Origin: Bidens hawaiensis
Lineage: Eukaryota; Streptophyta; Magnoliopsida; Asterales; Asteraceae
Assembly: GCA_021521415.1 (NCBI GenBank)
Contig: JAIQDT010006474.1
Coordinates: forward strand, 84,591-148,590
Reading direction: 5' to 3'
DNA: 64,000 nucleotides
The notes beneath the pieces were generated by a model. That model saw only the letters and a program-made list of their open reading frames with translations, searched no databases and was not told where the DNA came from. The position numbers and the translations under genes were made by a program. Positions 45,099 to 56,203 of the stretch are shown here, piece by piece; positions within the stretch are counted from its first letter, which is position 1, and the number at the start of each line of letters is the position of its first letter.

Positions 45099-48000
45099 TC
45101 ACCTTATGCGCATGCGGCTGAGGAAGTCAGACAGCCTGCAAACAATATTAATATTATATTATTTATAAGGCTGAACAGAATATAAGATTATAAATAAAGT
45201 TGTGTAAAAATGAGTTTAGTGAAACCTAATATCTTTAGCGACAACAGTCTGTCCATCTTCAGCACCGAGATGACGCAAAACAACTTCTTCTAAACGACCG
45301 TCACGGTACGCATGCTGTTAATAATAATATGCAAAACCACTTTATAGCATGTTCCAAATAACTACCATTTTACATAATATGTATATCGACATTTAGTACT
45401 TATAATTACCTTGTAAAAACAACTGGTTCCAAATGGGCATGTCCCGTTTCCAAAGTCAAAGTGCCTGCAGTCAATAGACCTGAAAAAAGAGCCGTTATTA
45501 AGTGGCAATTGGTAAATCATTATAATAACAATAAAAATAGTGATAATGATAACAATAATAAGAGTGTTATCCGAAATTAGTTTCAAATAGTCTTGTAAAT
45601 GAACCTACAGAACACAAACGAAACTTTAACCTAACCAACACGAGCAAAACATTAACCGAACAAACGAACACGATTGAAACTTTAATCAAACACATATAAT
45701 TAAGCGAACTGGGTTTTCTTGTTCTTCGTGTTCGTTTATGTCTGTTAACTGTATAACCAAACGATTCATGAACCATAGTTATCAAATGCGATAAGCGCTC
45801 GAAAGCGTTGAGGCTGGGTCTAGCGCCCAGGCGATAAGCGCAAAAAGCGCCCGCTTTAATAACTATGTCATGAATGTAAACAAACAAACATAGATGAAAG
45901 AAATAACTCATCTAAAACCAATTAAAAGTAATGTGAAGAACAATGTGTTGGGCCCAAATGAATATTTCAACATAGACGAATAAACTTGAACAAACATGAA
46001 TAAAAATAAATGAAGGAACGAAACATGTGTTCATCTTCGTTTGTTTAACTTTAACCGAACAAACAATCAAAACACGAACAATTATACGAACTGGGTTTTC
46101 TTGTTCTTGTTTGTTATGGAAATGAACAGCTTTGTGCCCATTTATGTTCGTTCGTTAATAGTATAAACAAACTAATCACGAACGTAAATGGACAACTGTA
46201 CATAGATAAATGAATACAAACGAACATAGCTGAGCAAACACCAATGAAAAGTAAACGTCAATAACATATGTTGGGCAAAATAGATAATAAAACTAGATTA
46301 AATTGTAATAAGTGATATTTTAATTAAATGAAACTAAACTAAATTGTAATGAGCCTGACAGTTTAAATGCCTACATAAATGAACACTTAAACAAACGTAA
46401 ACCAACAAACATAAAAGAATGAACAAGACACTTGTTCATGTCCGTTCGTTTAACTAGCTGAATAAATAACTATTGTTCATGTTTGTTTGTTTACTATATA
46501 AACGAACATAAACAAACTTCCCACCGAACAGTTAACTGAACGCCCGGTTCGTTTACAGGCCTAGTTCTGAATAGCGATATAACAATAACGATAAAACTAC
46601 ACCTGAGTTTTGCTTTGTAGCTATCCACAATTTCCTGTTTTTCCTCTTTTGATGCATACCAAATAACACTAGGAATAACAAAATACGAAAGCTTCCTACA
46701 AATTGGGCAAGATCTCAAAGCCGAATTCACATCCATACCAGAAGTTGGAGAACTACTTCGCCAATTCCTGATGCACGATATACAAAACGGATGATCACAT
46801 TCTGATAATAACCCAAATTTCCTCTCAGCTGATGTCAGTTTTGAAAGCACGCGTTCAAGACAAACACTGCATTCAATTTCTTGACTGTGTTTTAATGCTT
46901 CAAGATGCTTATGTTTCTTCTCACAGCTTCTTTTATGTTCTTCTCTCTCGTCGGGTCTAAAAGGATGCAAGCACTGTTTTCTACATGTAGGGCATGTATC
47001 ACCATGAACATGAGGGCAGTTTTCTCCACGAGGACAGTTACCAGCAGCAGCAAATGAACACATAACAATATCAGATGGATTATCACTCCTTGATTGGTTA
47101 ATAGCATCGTTTAACAATTCGTTATCTCCAGAAGTATCACCCCATGCTGACTGTGCAGGGGATATGAAAGGTCTGGTTAAAGAAGAAACCTCCCCTGTGA
47201 CACCTGTCCTTTCAGTTGCAGATACTGGTTCTGAAGCTGCATATTGATACGAATAGGTGGATGAAGATGCAGACGATTGTCGTTGAGAAACCTTAACATG
47301 ATCATATCTGCAACGACTACCATATGCACAGGTTCCTTTTTGATAAAAAGTGCACACCTGTTATGATACACCAGTCACAATAAGGATTATGACATAATTG
47401 AACATTCTGTTTGACGATAAACAAGTGAGAGAAACTGTACATTGTTAGCCGGATCCTTCCAGTCATGAGAGAACTCACAATGATCCCCTTTCAGGCACGC
47501 ACCATGAGCAAAGAACTTGCAGAGAACCCTAGAAAGGAAAAAAAAGATCAAACTACAAGCAAAACCTTATAATTGGTAACAAAATGAATATAAATAATTA
47601 TTTAACCTAGCATATTCAAGTCAAGCATGATTCGCTACAATATGCTTAGGAACAAATTCTTCAACAATAGCATGTCCTTCGATAACAGTTTAAAATCTAA
47701 GGTGTACATGCCTCAAACTAAACATCAAGCATCTAATTACAAGCAAAACCTAATTACTTGTAACAAAAAAGAACAAAATCATTTAACATGGCAGATTCAA
47801 GACATGCATAATTCATTAGAAGATGGATAAATACAAACTCTTCAAACAATAACATCTCCTTCAATAATAGTTTGAAATCAAGAGTTTACATATATCAAGT
47901 ATCTATAACTACAAGCAAAACCTAACTATCAGTAACAAATTTGAATAGAAACTAATTAACCTAGCAGATTCAAGTCAAGCATGATTCATTCCAAGACACA

Positions 48001-49132
48001 TAGATACAAGTTCTTCAACAATAACATGTCCTTCAAAAACAATTTGAAATCCAGGGTTTACATGTCTCAAACTAAACATCAAGTATCTAATTACAAGCAA
48101 AACCTAACTCTTTGTAACAAAAAATAACAAATCATTTATCCTGGCAGATTCAAGTCCAGCATGATTCAATACAAGATGCATAGGTACAAGTTCTTCAACT
48201 ATAACATGTCCTTCAATAAAATTTGAAATCCAGGGTTTACAAGCCTCAAACTAAACATCAACTGCATCTAATTAACAAGCAAAACCTAATTATTTCTAAC
48301 CAAAAAAAAATCATTTAACCTAGCAGATTCAAGTCAAGCATAATTCATCACAAGATGCGTAGATACAAATTCTTCAACAATAGCATGTCCTTCAACAACA
48401 ATTTGAAATCCAAGGTTTACATGTCTCAAACTAAACATCAAGTGTATAACTACAAGAAAAACCTATTTATTGGTAACAAAATGGATAGAAATCTTTATTT
48501 AAATTACAAGATGCATAGCTACAAATTCTACAACAATAACATGCCCTTCAATAGTAGTTTGAAACCTAGGCTATGCAGTTAATACGAAAAAAAATATCAT
48601 ATATCGGTTATCGCGGTGGAATATCAGTCATTTTAAAATAGTGTAGAATTTATATAAATAGCAATTTAACACTAACAATTCCGTATACTATCCTACCATT
48701 AACAAATTAACCTTTTGCCACTTCACATGGATACCGATAACCGTAACCTACGGATATTGACGGCATAGAACCTAGGGTTTACATACATCAAGTATCTACA
48801 ATAACAAGCAAAACCTAATTATTAGTAACAAATTGAATAAAAACTAATTAACCTAGCAGATTCAAGTCAAGCAAAACCTAGCTCGAATTCATTCCATGTC
48901 CAAAATCTTCAAATAATAACATATATATTCAAAACCTAGGGTTTACAAACAACAACTGTCTAATTGTTTCTAACCACGAGAGCAGAATAACAATAACGTA
49001 ATCAAATCAAGCAACAAACGAGCTCCGAACGACGGAGTCGATAAAAACGAAGCGATTGGACGATTTGTTGGCGATTGATAGGAATAGGAATCGGAATGGA
49101 ATATACCTGGTTCGATTACCCGGTAAAGACAT
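45099..49132 (-). CDS. MKRN: Makorin-type RING E3 ubiquitin ligase (354 aa, six exons)
   Basis: Exons on the minus strand are 49132-49107, 47528-47441, 47357-46603, 45479-45410, 45314-45226 and 45135-45099, all with GT-AG borders. They join into 355 codons ending in TGA. Two C3H zinc fingers come first ([19 protein letters not shown], then [19 protein letters not shown]). A third C3H follows ([19 protein letters not shown]) with the makorin-specific Cys-rich stretch CPTCRKQC. The RING domain runs from CSVCLERV to CPICRK, and a last C3H finger follows ([21 protein letters not shown]). This order defines makorins, which ubiquitinate protein targets and bind RNA. Plant members are linked to development. 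The length is slightly above the roughly 320 residues usual in plants. Introns 1 and 3 are long and repeat-filled. No lesion is seen, so the gene is probably functional. Confidence 0.93.
45588..46563. mobile_element. hAT-like MITE / foldback repeat in makorin intron 3
   Basis: The ends are imperfect inverted repeats (TAGTCTTGTAAATGAACC at the left, TAGGCCTGTAAACGAACC reversed at the right). Candidate 8-bp target copies GTTTCAAA and GTTCTGAA match only partly. The interior consists of many short GTTCGTTT / AAACGAAC phrases in both directions, giving a strongly palindromic character. It has no coding capacity. Confidence 0.6.
45763..45882. mobile_element. Small inverted-repeat element nested in the intron 3 repeat
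   Basis: TTCATGAACCATAGTTATCAA on the left is mirrored by TTTAATAACTATGTCATGAA on the right, about 110 bp apart. The interior is made of GCGATAAGCGC / GCGCTT phrases that can fold. It interrupts the surrounding GTTCGTTT repeat, so it is younger. Confidence 0.6.
47560..48960. repeat. Degenerate minisatellite of about 175-180 bp units in makorin intron 1
   Basis: Six to seven diverged units share GCAGATTCAAGTCAAGCATG, the block TTCTTCAACAATAACATGTCC, TTTGAAATCCAGGGTTTACA and ACAAGCAAAACCTAATTA. They fill most of the 1.58-kb first intron. Short open frames here are repeat artefacts. Confidence 0.85.
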
Positions 49133-49753
49133 GATCAGAGAGAATTCACGTTGCCGCAATCGTCATCGGCGGGTTAATTAGGGTTAGACGCAATGAAGAT
49201 GAAGATGAAGATGATTCAGGATTTGGATGTTCAGAACTTATTATTAATATTATTAACCTCGCCTCAAAGGCAACCTTTGGGAATGATATTATGATGATGA
49301 CGAAATTACGAAATTGGCCTTTGACTATGCGTCAAGATTTGGGTTTCTTTTCACTTCCTTTTGACTTTAAATTCTATTTATGGAATAGTTTGTTTTTAAC
49401 TTTTATAAAAAATTATTTATAAAATATGATTGCAATTTTGTGACCTGTGTTTTGTTAACAATCAATAAAGCATATCCACTCTGGTACACGTAATATTTTA
49501 AATATCGGTATTTTACTCGTACTGGATTTAGTTAAAAAATGAAATAACCGGTTGAACCGGAGTGTATCGGGTTGAATAATTTACCTTGTAATTCCGTATA
49601 AATACAAGTTCGATTCAAAAAACAACACAAAAGTACATTAACAAACATCATAGTTGAACCAAATATCACTTATGAACTATGACCAAGTCAGATAGAAAGT
49701 TTGTACTTTATGTACAAAATTAGTCAATTACAAAAGATGTAAATAAACCAACA
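49133..49753. other. Makorin 5' flank and promoter region
   Basis: This stretch lies between the makorin ATG and the LINE fragment. A GAT/GAA-rich stretch (ATGAAGATGAAGATGAAGATG near 49192) probably lies in the 5' UTR. No other gene is recognised. Confidence 0.6.
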
Positions 49754-50385
49754 GTGTACTTTGTGCACCGTTGGTTGAAGTGGGTACCAATAAAGGTAAA
49801 TGCATTCGTTTGGCGTGTTGTTACAAATAAAATCCCGACTATGTTATCGCTAATTAGAAGGGTATACAATTACCGGATGCGTTGTGCAAGTTGTGTGGAA
49901 GATCTAATGAAGACATAGAACACCTTTTCATTGATTGTGAAATTGCTAGAAGAGTGTGGTTCGGTATCCAACAGTGGATTGGGCTAAGGTTGACCGATTG
50001 TAACTCACTAAATCAGATTATGTCCTTACCGTATGCAGGGGCAGCTGATGGAAAATGGAGAAACACGGTTTATGCGATCATTCTCTCTACATGTTGGTGG
50101 ATATGGAAGGCTAGAAATGCAAAGATATTTAGAAGCGAAACGTTTGGGCCAGACAGGCTGTTGGATAACATTAAAGTCAGTTCGTTCTTGTGGATCAAAC
50201 ATCGAGCTAAGATGGGTATTATAGAGTGGTCTAACTGGTGCTCCTTTGATTGCCTTTTATTTGCTTTTGGTCCAACTGTTAGTTTGAGTTTATGTTTGTT
50301 CTTGTATGTTGCATTTTAATGGGTTGTTCCAGCTGCTTGTTGGATCCCTCTTTTTAATATAAGCTTGTTGTTCAAAAAAAAAATT
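49754..50385 (+). mobile_element. 5'-truncated LINE with poly-A tail
   Basis: The fragment is flanked by the 12-bp direct repeat AATAAACCAACA (49742-49753 and 50386-50397) and ends in an A-rich tail. It encodes the C-terminal zinc-binding region of plant L1-type reverse transcriptase: a KVNAFVWR block, then LCKLCGRSNEDIEHLFIDC. A one-base shift near 49863 breaks the frame. The remaining open frame (to 50319) includes a CWWIWKARN block. The structure is typical of target-primed reverse transcription with 5' truncation. Confidence 0.9.
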
Positions 50386-50397
50386 AATAAACCAACA

Positions 50398-51161
50398 CTA
50401 GATTTGCATGATACAAAATTGGTTGATTTATGAATCGTCGTTTACCGTGTTTACTCGTTATTTTATCCGCTACGTTAAAAGTCATTTTTAAAAAATATGG
50501 TTCACAAAAAATACCAAAAATCTCTTGAACTTAAAACCGGTTTACCAGTTTAAACCGCTATCTAAAAATAAAACAACGGTACAATGTTCTAGATATACAA
50601 ACAACCCAAAAATACCCGGCTCTAAATACTTTTCTTACTAAAATATGTTATAACCGGCGGTCGTTACGTACCGGTTTTTAAAACACTGGGAACATCCGTT
50701 TGGGGAACCCAGCCTGCCACAAATTCAACGGGAAACTCATTGTAGTTTCTTATGACATTTTGTCACGAACGCGACTTGAAACCGTGACCTATAGCAGTTG
50801 GCCAATTGGCAATTGGTATTTTATGACCTATGTGACTTGGTGTTTGGGTTTTGTTTAAATTTGTATAAGAAAATGGCATATTTTTTTTGCAATGTATAAA
50901 TATCTCATGTTGTGTATTTTTAATATTTTGTCTTTATAATTTGGTACCGTTTGTATAACATGATAACATGTGCATGCATATTGGGTTAATGTGCATGTGC
51001 CTGTATAAAGAATCACTGTGTAAAATCAGTGTCAAGAAGAAAGGACGTTACATGAAAATTAAAACCTTTCTAGAAGACATGGATTTTCATCGCAAAGAAA
51101 AATGTAAAAGACATAATCAAATGGTTAATAGTTTAGTGGATCAATTGACTTATTTAAATGG
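50398..51161. other. AT-rich intergenic DNA, no gene recognised
   Basis: No domain-bearing frame is seen. A short frame at 50968-51192 is Met/Lys-rich and runs into element D. It is not called as a gene. Confidence 0.5.
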
Positions 51162-51577
51162 TGTGTCGAGGAATGAAATGAATCTGACCTGATCCATGAC
51201 GATGTTCCCACGGATTTTCGAGATGAACGAACCACGACTTGATCTTCTTCTCCGATTGCTTGAGACCTGCAATGGCTTTTCGGGGGTGTGGAGGTGACTG
51301 CTAAGAAATCTCAAGGATCTCTTGTTTACAGACACAAAAATAGTATGATGGTGGCTCTTATTGAGAGCAATCAAAAAACCCCCTGATAAGGAGGTGGAGA
51401 CCTCCTTATATAGGGAGCCTCATGGCCACCATCATGGTACCATAATGGGCCTAGCCCAGTTAGGGTTACCTCCACAAAACCCCCTCAGCCCAATAACATT
51501 GTATTAGTCCATATAATAAAATAAGCCAAACATAATAAATTAGGGTCGTAAACCGGGTTTAGTACCATACCCCTACA
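51162..51577 (-). repeat. Left LTR of element D
   Basis: This 416-bp LTR differs from the other two copies (54789-55202 and 56372-56785) at several bases where those two agree. Examples are CTAAGAAATC versus CTAATAAATC, and GTACCATAAT versus GTACCCTAAT. Confidence 0.9.
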
Positions 51578-51591
51578 AGCCCCCCAAGTCC
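51578..51591 (-). promoter_or_regulatory. Polypurine tract of element D
   Basis: On the minus strand GGACTTGGGGGGCT directly precedes TGTAGGGG, the LTR start in element orientation. Confidence 0.8.
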
Positions 51592-51799
51592 AGTGTTGCT
51601 CCTAGGCGTGCAAGCGTTTAGGTGGAGCGCTGGACTTTATAAGGTATGTTAGGACACGAGGCGGTTTTTTTCCCTTTTCTTCGGCCTTGTCTTTATTGTC
51701 TTTGAGTTTTGGGAGGTTTTCTCCATGATGGTGATATGTTGTGATCTTTATGATGATGATGGTGCCATGGCATGAATAAGATATAGCACGCATCATAAC

Positions 51800-52640
51800 A
51801 ATAGTGGCGCGAGGCCTGATAAAAGATAGAGCGCGCATCTCGATAATGATGCTTAATAGTTTGCGCGCGAGGTAGCTTATGAGCTATAAGAATAATGAAG
51901 CTTGCGCGCGAGGCGACTTTACGAGCTATAAAAATAATGAAGCTTGCGCGCGAGGCGACTTACGAGCTATAAAATAATGAAGCTTGCGCGCGAGGCGACT
52001 TACGAGCTATAAAATAATGAAGCTTGCGCGCAATGTCGACTTACGATAGTGGCGCGAGGCCTGATAAAAGATAGAGCGCGCATCTCGATAATGATGCTTA
52101 ATAGTTTGCGCGCGAGGTAGCTTATGAGCTATAAGAATAATGAAGCTTGCGCGCGAGGCGACTTTACGAGCTATAAAAATAATGAAGCTTGCGTGCGAGG
52201 CGACTTTACGAGCTATAAAAATAATGAAGCTTGCGCGCGATGTGACGAGCTATAAAATAATGAAGCTTGCGGGCGAGGCGACTTACGAGCTATAAAATAA
52301 TGAAGCTTGCGCGCAATGTCGACTTACGATAGTGGCGCGAGGCCTGATAAAAGATAGAGCGCGCATCTCGATAATGATGCTTAATAGTTTGCGCGCGAGG
52401 TAGCTTATGAGCTATAAGAATAATGAAGCTTGCGCGCGAGGCGACTTTACGAGCTATAAAAATAATGAAGCTTGCGCGCAATGTCGAATTACGATAGTGG
52501 CGCGAGGCCTGATAAAAGATAGAGCGCGCATCTCGATAATGATGCTTAATAGTTTGCGAGCGAGGTAGCTTATGAGCTATAAGAATAATGAAGCTTGCGC
52601 GCGAGGCGACTTACGAGCTATGAAGCATGCGCGAGTTGCG
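51800..52640. repeat. Array 1 of element D: about 42-bp units with higher-order structure
   Basis: The basic unit is GAAGCTTGCGCGCGAGGCGA plus a TTACGAGCTATAAAATAAT spacer. It is interrupted four times (near 51803, 52043, 52328 and 52494) by a longer block containing AGTGGCGCGAGGCCTGATAA and GAGCGCGCATCTCGATAATG, giving higher-order periods of about 165-290 bp. The array is GC-rich with repeated GCGCGC and HindIII-like AAGCTT motifs. Confidence 0.88.
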
Positions 52641-52999
52641 GCTTATGAGCTATAATATGATGATAATGACTGGCCCACAAGGGCCTCTTCTACGCAGGAT
52701 GACTATCCCAGCTTGTTTTCAAAATGATAATGGAGGCGCAATCGGCCAGATAATAATAATGTCATATGTGCTTGTGCGACTCGTAGCCGAACCTGCAAAA
52801 ACATATCAAATTGGCGCGTGGCCGTTTGGGATATTGTTAGGCTCCCGCCCTAAGATTCGGATGTCTTCCATCGCGATAATGTAGTGGTGGTATACCACGA
52901 TAGTCCCCTAGTTCATTGCTGCTAAATAATGTTGTCCTTATCCTGATTTGGATTAGACTATTCTCATTTGTTGCGTCGCTTACGCATAGGTTTTGGCTT

Positions 53000-53330
53000 T
53001 GTGTCATGCGCAGATGTTTTATGCGCTTGCGCATAGGCTGTGTCATGCGCCACGCGCAGATGTTGCATGCGCTTGCGTTTAGGTTTTTTGTCATGCGCCA
53101 AGCGCAGACGTTGCATGCGCTTGCGCGTAAACTTTTTGTCATGCGCCAAGCGCAGACGTTGCATGCGCTTGCGCGTAGACTTTTTGTCATGCGCCAAGCG
53201 CCGACGTTGCATGCGCTTGCGCGTAGACATTTTGTCATGCGCCAAGCGCAGACGTTGCATGCGCCTGCGCGTAGACTTTGTGTCATGCGCCACGCGCAGA
53301 TGTTGCATGCGCTGATGTGATATGCGTGAG
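53000..53330. repeat. Array 2 of element D: six 48-bp units
   Basis: GTCATGCGCCAAGCGCAGAC recurs at 53042, 53090, 53138, 53186, 53234 and 53282, with a TGCATGCGCTTGCGCG core. Because 48 is a multiple of 3, several frames on both strands stay open across the array. These are not genes. Confidence 0.92.
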
Positions 53331-53406
53331 CATGTGATGCGTGAGCATATGTCATGCGAGCACGTGTGATGCGTGAGCATATGTGATGTGTGAGCACATG
53401 TGATAT

Positions 53407-53990
53407 GCGAATTCCCAACCTTTAAGTTTGGCGCTTGGCCTTATGGGTTTATGAGGATTCCCAACCTTTAAGTTTGGCGCGTGGCCTTATGGGTTTATGA
53501 GGATTCCCAACCTTTAAGTTTGGCGCGTGGCCTTATGGGTTTGAGGATTCCCAACCTTTAAGTTTGGCGCTTGGCCTTATGGGTTTATGAGGATTCCCAA
53601 CCTTTAAGTTTGGCGCTTGGCCTTATGGGTTTGAGGATTCCCAACCTTTAAGTTTGGCGCGTGGCCTTATGGGTTTATGAGGATTCCCAACCTTTAAGTT
53701 TGGCGCTTGGCCTTATGGGTTTGAGGATTCCCAACCTTTAAGTTTGGCGCGTGGCCTTATGGGTTTATGAGGATTCCCAACCTTTAAGTTTGGCGCTTGG
53801 CCTTATGGGTTTATGAGGATTCCCAACCTTTAAGTTTGGCGCGTGGCCTTATGGGTTTATGAGGATTCCCAACCTTTAAGTTTGGCGCTTGGCCTTATGG
53901 GTTTATGAGGATTCCCAACCTTTAAGTTTGGCGCGTGGCCTTATGGGTTTATGAAGATTCCCAACCTTTAGTTTGGCGCTTGGCCTTATG
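53407..53990. repeat. Array 3 of element D: about 13 units of 45/48 bp
   Basis: Each unit reads ATTCCCAACCTTTAAGTTTG, then GCGCGTGGCC or GCGCTTGGCC, then TTATGGGTTTATGAGG or a 3-bp shorter TTGAGG form. The GCGCGT/GCGCTT and long/short variants are interleaved rather than blocked. Confidence 0.92.
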
Positions 53991-54440
53991 TGCGCATGCA
54001 CGGCGACGGAGTGGTGACTTGCGGGCGCGCGTGCATGGTGGAGAGTTGCGCACACGCATGGTAGAGGGTTGCGCGCACCTGCATGGCGTTGGAGACTTTA
54101 CGTAAAACCAAAAGCATGGAGTCGTTTTTCGAACTCACATGGTGGTTTTCACGGGCGTGCATGCATGGCTGTGGAGTGAGGATCCGCGAGCGCTCGTGCA
54201 TGGCGGCAGTCTTTTGCGCAAAACCCACATGGTGGTTTCCGCGGTAGTTTCCACGAGCGCTCACGCATGTCGGCGGAATGGTGACTCGCTGGCGAGCATG
54301 CGTGGTGGCAGTCTTCTGCGCAAAACCCACATGGTGGAGGTCTTTTGCGCGAAACCCACATGGTGGTTCCCGCGGTGGCACATGCATGGCTGCGGAGTGA
54401 GAATCCGCGAGCGCGCTTGCATGGCGGCGGAAGTCTGGTA
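53991..54440. repeat. Degenerate GC-rich repeats (array 4) of element D
   Basis: Phrases such as TTTTGCGC[AG]AAACCCACATGG, CACATGGTGGTTTTC, ATGCATGGCTGTGGAGTGAG and CCGCGAGCGC recur irregularly. Open frames on both strands are repeat artefacts. From about 54440 a leader-like region rich in AGATCTGTAA phrases runs to the primer-binding site. Confidence 0.7.
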
Positions 54441-54773
54441 ATTTTTGGATCTGCAATTTGAGAGTTAGATCTGTAACTTTAAACCTAAAATCCAGGTCTG
54501 TAATCTAGATCTAGATCTGTAAATCAGATCTAGATAGATCTGAAGCTCGGAGCGGAGAGAATTTAAAACCATCATATATCCGGAGGCTTGATCATCCGAA
54601 TCAGGTAGTTTCTTTTTTGCGCAGATCTGGAAGCCTCTTTTAGATCTATGGATCTTTTTGAGCTTTAATAGAACAAGCCTTGAAGCCTTTTTCTGTAAAC
54701 TTCCAGATCTGGGTTTCTCTTGAGAGAGATCTGAGAGCCGAGACGAAAATCGAAGGGTAGTTCGTTGCTGTCC

Positions 54774-54788
54774 CACGGATGGCGCCAA
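54774..54788 (-). promoter_or_regulatory. Primer-binding site of element D
   Basis: TTGGCGCCATCCGTG on the minus strand lies directly beside the LTR end CTCGACA. It is the same start as in elements A and C. Confidence 0.82.
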
Positions 54789-55370
54789 TGTCGAGGAATG
54801 AAATGAATCTGACCTGATCCATGACGATGTTCCCACGGATTTTCGAGATGAACGAACCACGACTTGATCTTCTTCTCCGATTGCTTGAGACCTGCAATGG
54901 CTTTTCGGGGGTGTGGAGGTGACTGCTAATAAATCTCAAGGATCTCTTGTTTACAGACACAAAAATAGTATGATGGTGGCTCTTATTGAGAGCAATCAAA
55001 AAACCCCCTGATAAGGAGGTGGAGACCTCCTTATATAGGGAGCCTCATGGCCACCATCATGGTACCCTAATGGGCCTAGCCCAGTTAGGGTTACCTCCAC
55101 AAAACCCCCTCAGCCCAATAACATTGTATTAGTCCATATAATAAAATAAGCCAAACATAATAAATTAGGGTCGTAAACCGGGTTTAGTACCATACCCCTA
55201 CATGGTGTAAGCTCTTTTTAACAGTCCGTTTGGATACTTCTGAAAGCCCAACGTGCATAGAGAAGACAAGTCACAACTCAACATAATGTCGAGATACTAA
55301 TGTTAGTGCTTAATCAAGTTAGGTGACACGTGAATGCTAGCTCGTTTGACTCTAATATTAATAGGCTTTA
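54789..55370. repeat. Left arm of a 582-bp inverted repeat (D LTR plus 168 bp)
   Basis: This is the right LTR of D (54789-55202) plus the adjoining 168 bp (55203-55370, beginning TGGTGTAAGCTC). The whole segment is repeated in inverted orientation at 56204-56785. The outer ends of both arms coincide exactly with the LTR terminus. Confidence 0.92.
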
Positions 55371-56203
55371 TGAAGTAATAGATAATATTTTTTACGGGCA
55401 AATGATCAAAATCTCGTGTATTCATACAATTTTAACAAAATAGCACACTATATAGAACTCGGTTAGGTGATCACTCATTCCATTGATATCAAAATTGACT
55501 CTATTTTCACCTAGCGGTCTTGAACGACTCATGGACATGCTTCAACGTCTCCTGGTCCTTTTTCCACTCGGCTGCAGGCGGCATCACAAAAATGTGCATA
55601 CAACATATTCTTCGCACACGTAACAGCGATCAAACTGTGCGCACTCGCACCATCAATTTCATACAATCATACACATAGGACACTTGACCCGTTTCATCCG
55701 TAGCCTCTTCAGAGGTCACTGAGTCACTCAAATAAAACCTGCAAGGTCACATCTGAAAGTGCTAGATTATTCAAAACCACTTCATTTGGAGCTAGCCTGA
55801 GCCCGGAGGCCACCGAGAAAAGTCAAGTATTCTTTTACGGCTTTCTTTTCGACTTTGGAGACTAAACGTTCTTTCCATCCTTTGGGGTTGTCGTAGATCA
55901 ATGTATCCGGCTGAGGCTTTTTGTCTGAGTTTCCACCGTACTTGGCCGCGCTAGCAGAAATGTTTTTTTGTTTTTGTTTTCGTTATCGAATTTTAAAATG
56001 TAGAACATGACAAGCATGAACAATCTCTATAACTATAATATTTTCTTTAATCATAACTAAAACTGAACCATCAATAATTTTTGGGGTTATTTGGTTATTT
56101 ATTTTTTACATTTTGGTATGTCAATTAGAAGCCCACTTTACATTATAGTTAACTGTTAAGCCTAGTAAGATTATTACTTAAACCCAAATATAATACCCAA
56201 TTC
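55371..56203 (-). other. 833-bp spacer of the inverted repeat, with a possible gene fragment
   Basis: On the minus strand about 55961-55790 stays open for roughly 57 codons and reads like ordinary protein: AAKYGGNSDKKPQPDTLIYD, then NPKGWKERLVSKVEKKAVKE, ending in a stop just after QASSK. A second short stretch near 55590-55505 reads PPAAEWKKDQETLKHVHES. I do not recognise either. They may be exons of a captured host gene or of a decayed transposon. Confidence 0.4.

Larger units (their letters stand above)
51162..55202 (-). mobile_element. Element D: non-autonomous LTR retrotransposon filled with tandem repeats
   Basis: Two direct LTRs (51162-51577 and 54789-55202, about 415 bp, TGTCGAGG...CCCTACA as read on plus) enclose 3.2 kb. 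On the minus strand a TTGGCGCCATCCGTG primer site follows the right-hand LTR (54774-54788). A polypurine tract (GGACTTGGGGGGCT) precedes the left-hand LTR (51578-51591). The element therefore reads right to left. No gag or pol is present, and the interior is mostly tandem arrays. The flanks AATGG (left) and TGGTG (right) are not a clear target duplication. The primer site matches elements A and C, so Tat-type enzymes may mobilise it (inference). Confidence 0.85.

Noticed and set aside
50968..51192. Small Met/Lys-rich gene before element D
   Set aside because: The frame ends inside the D LTR and shows no conserved domain.
52837..53418. Open frames of up to 193 codons on both strands
   Set aside because: They lie in the 48-bp array of element D. 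Because the unit length is a multiple of three, any stop-free frame stays open; the predicted peptides are pure repeats.
53000..53990. CRISPR-like regular repeats
   Set aside because: Units are directly adjacent with no unique spacers, inside an LTR element of a plant genome.
51157..55207. 5-bp target duplication for element D
   Set aside because: The left flank AATGG and right flank TGGTG do not match as a proper duplication. The right flank belongs to the inverted repeat, so the original junction may be lost.
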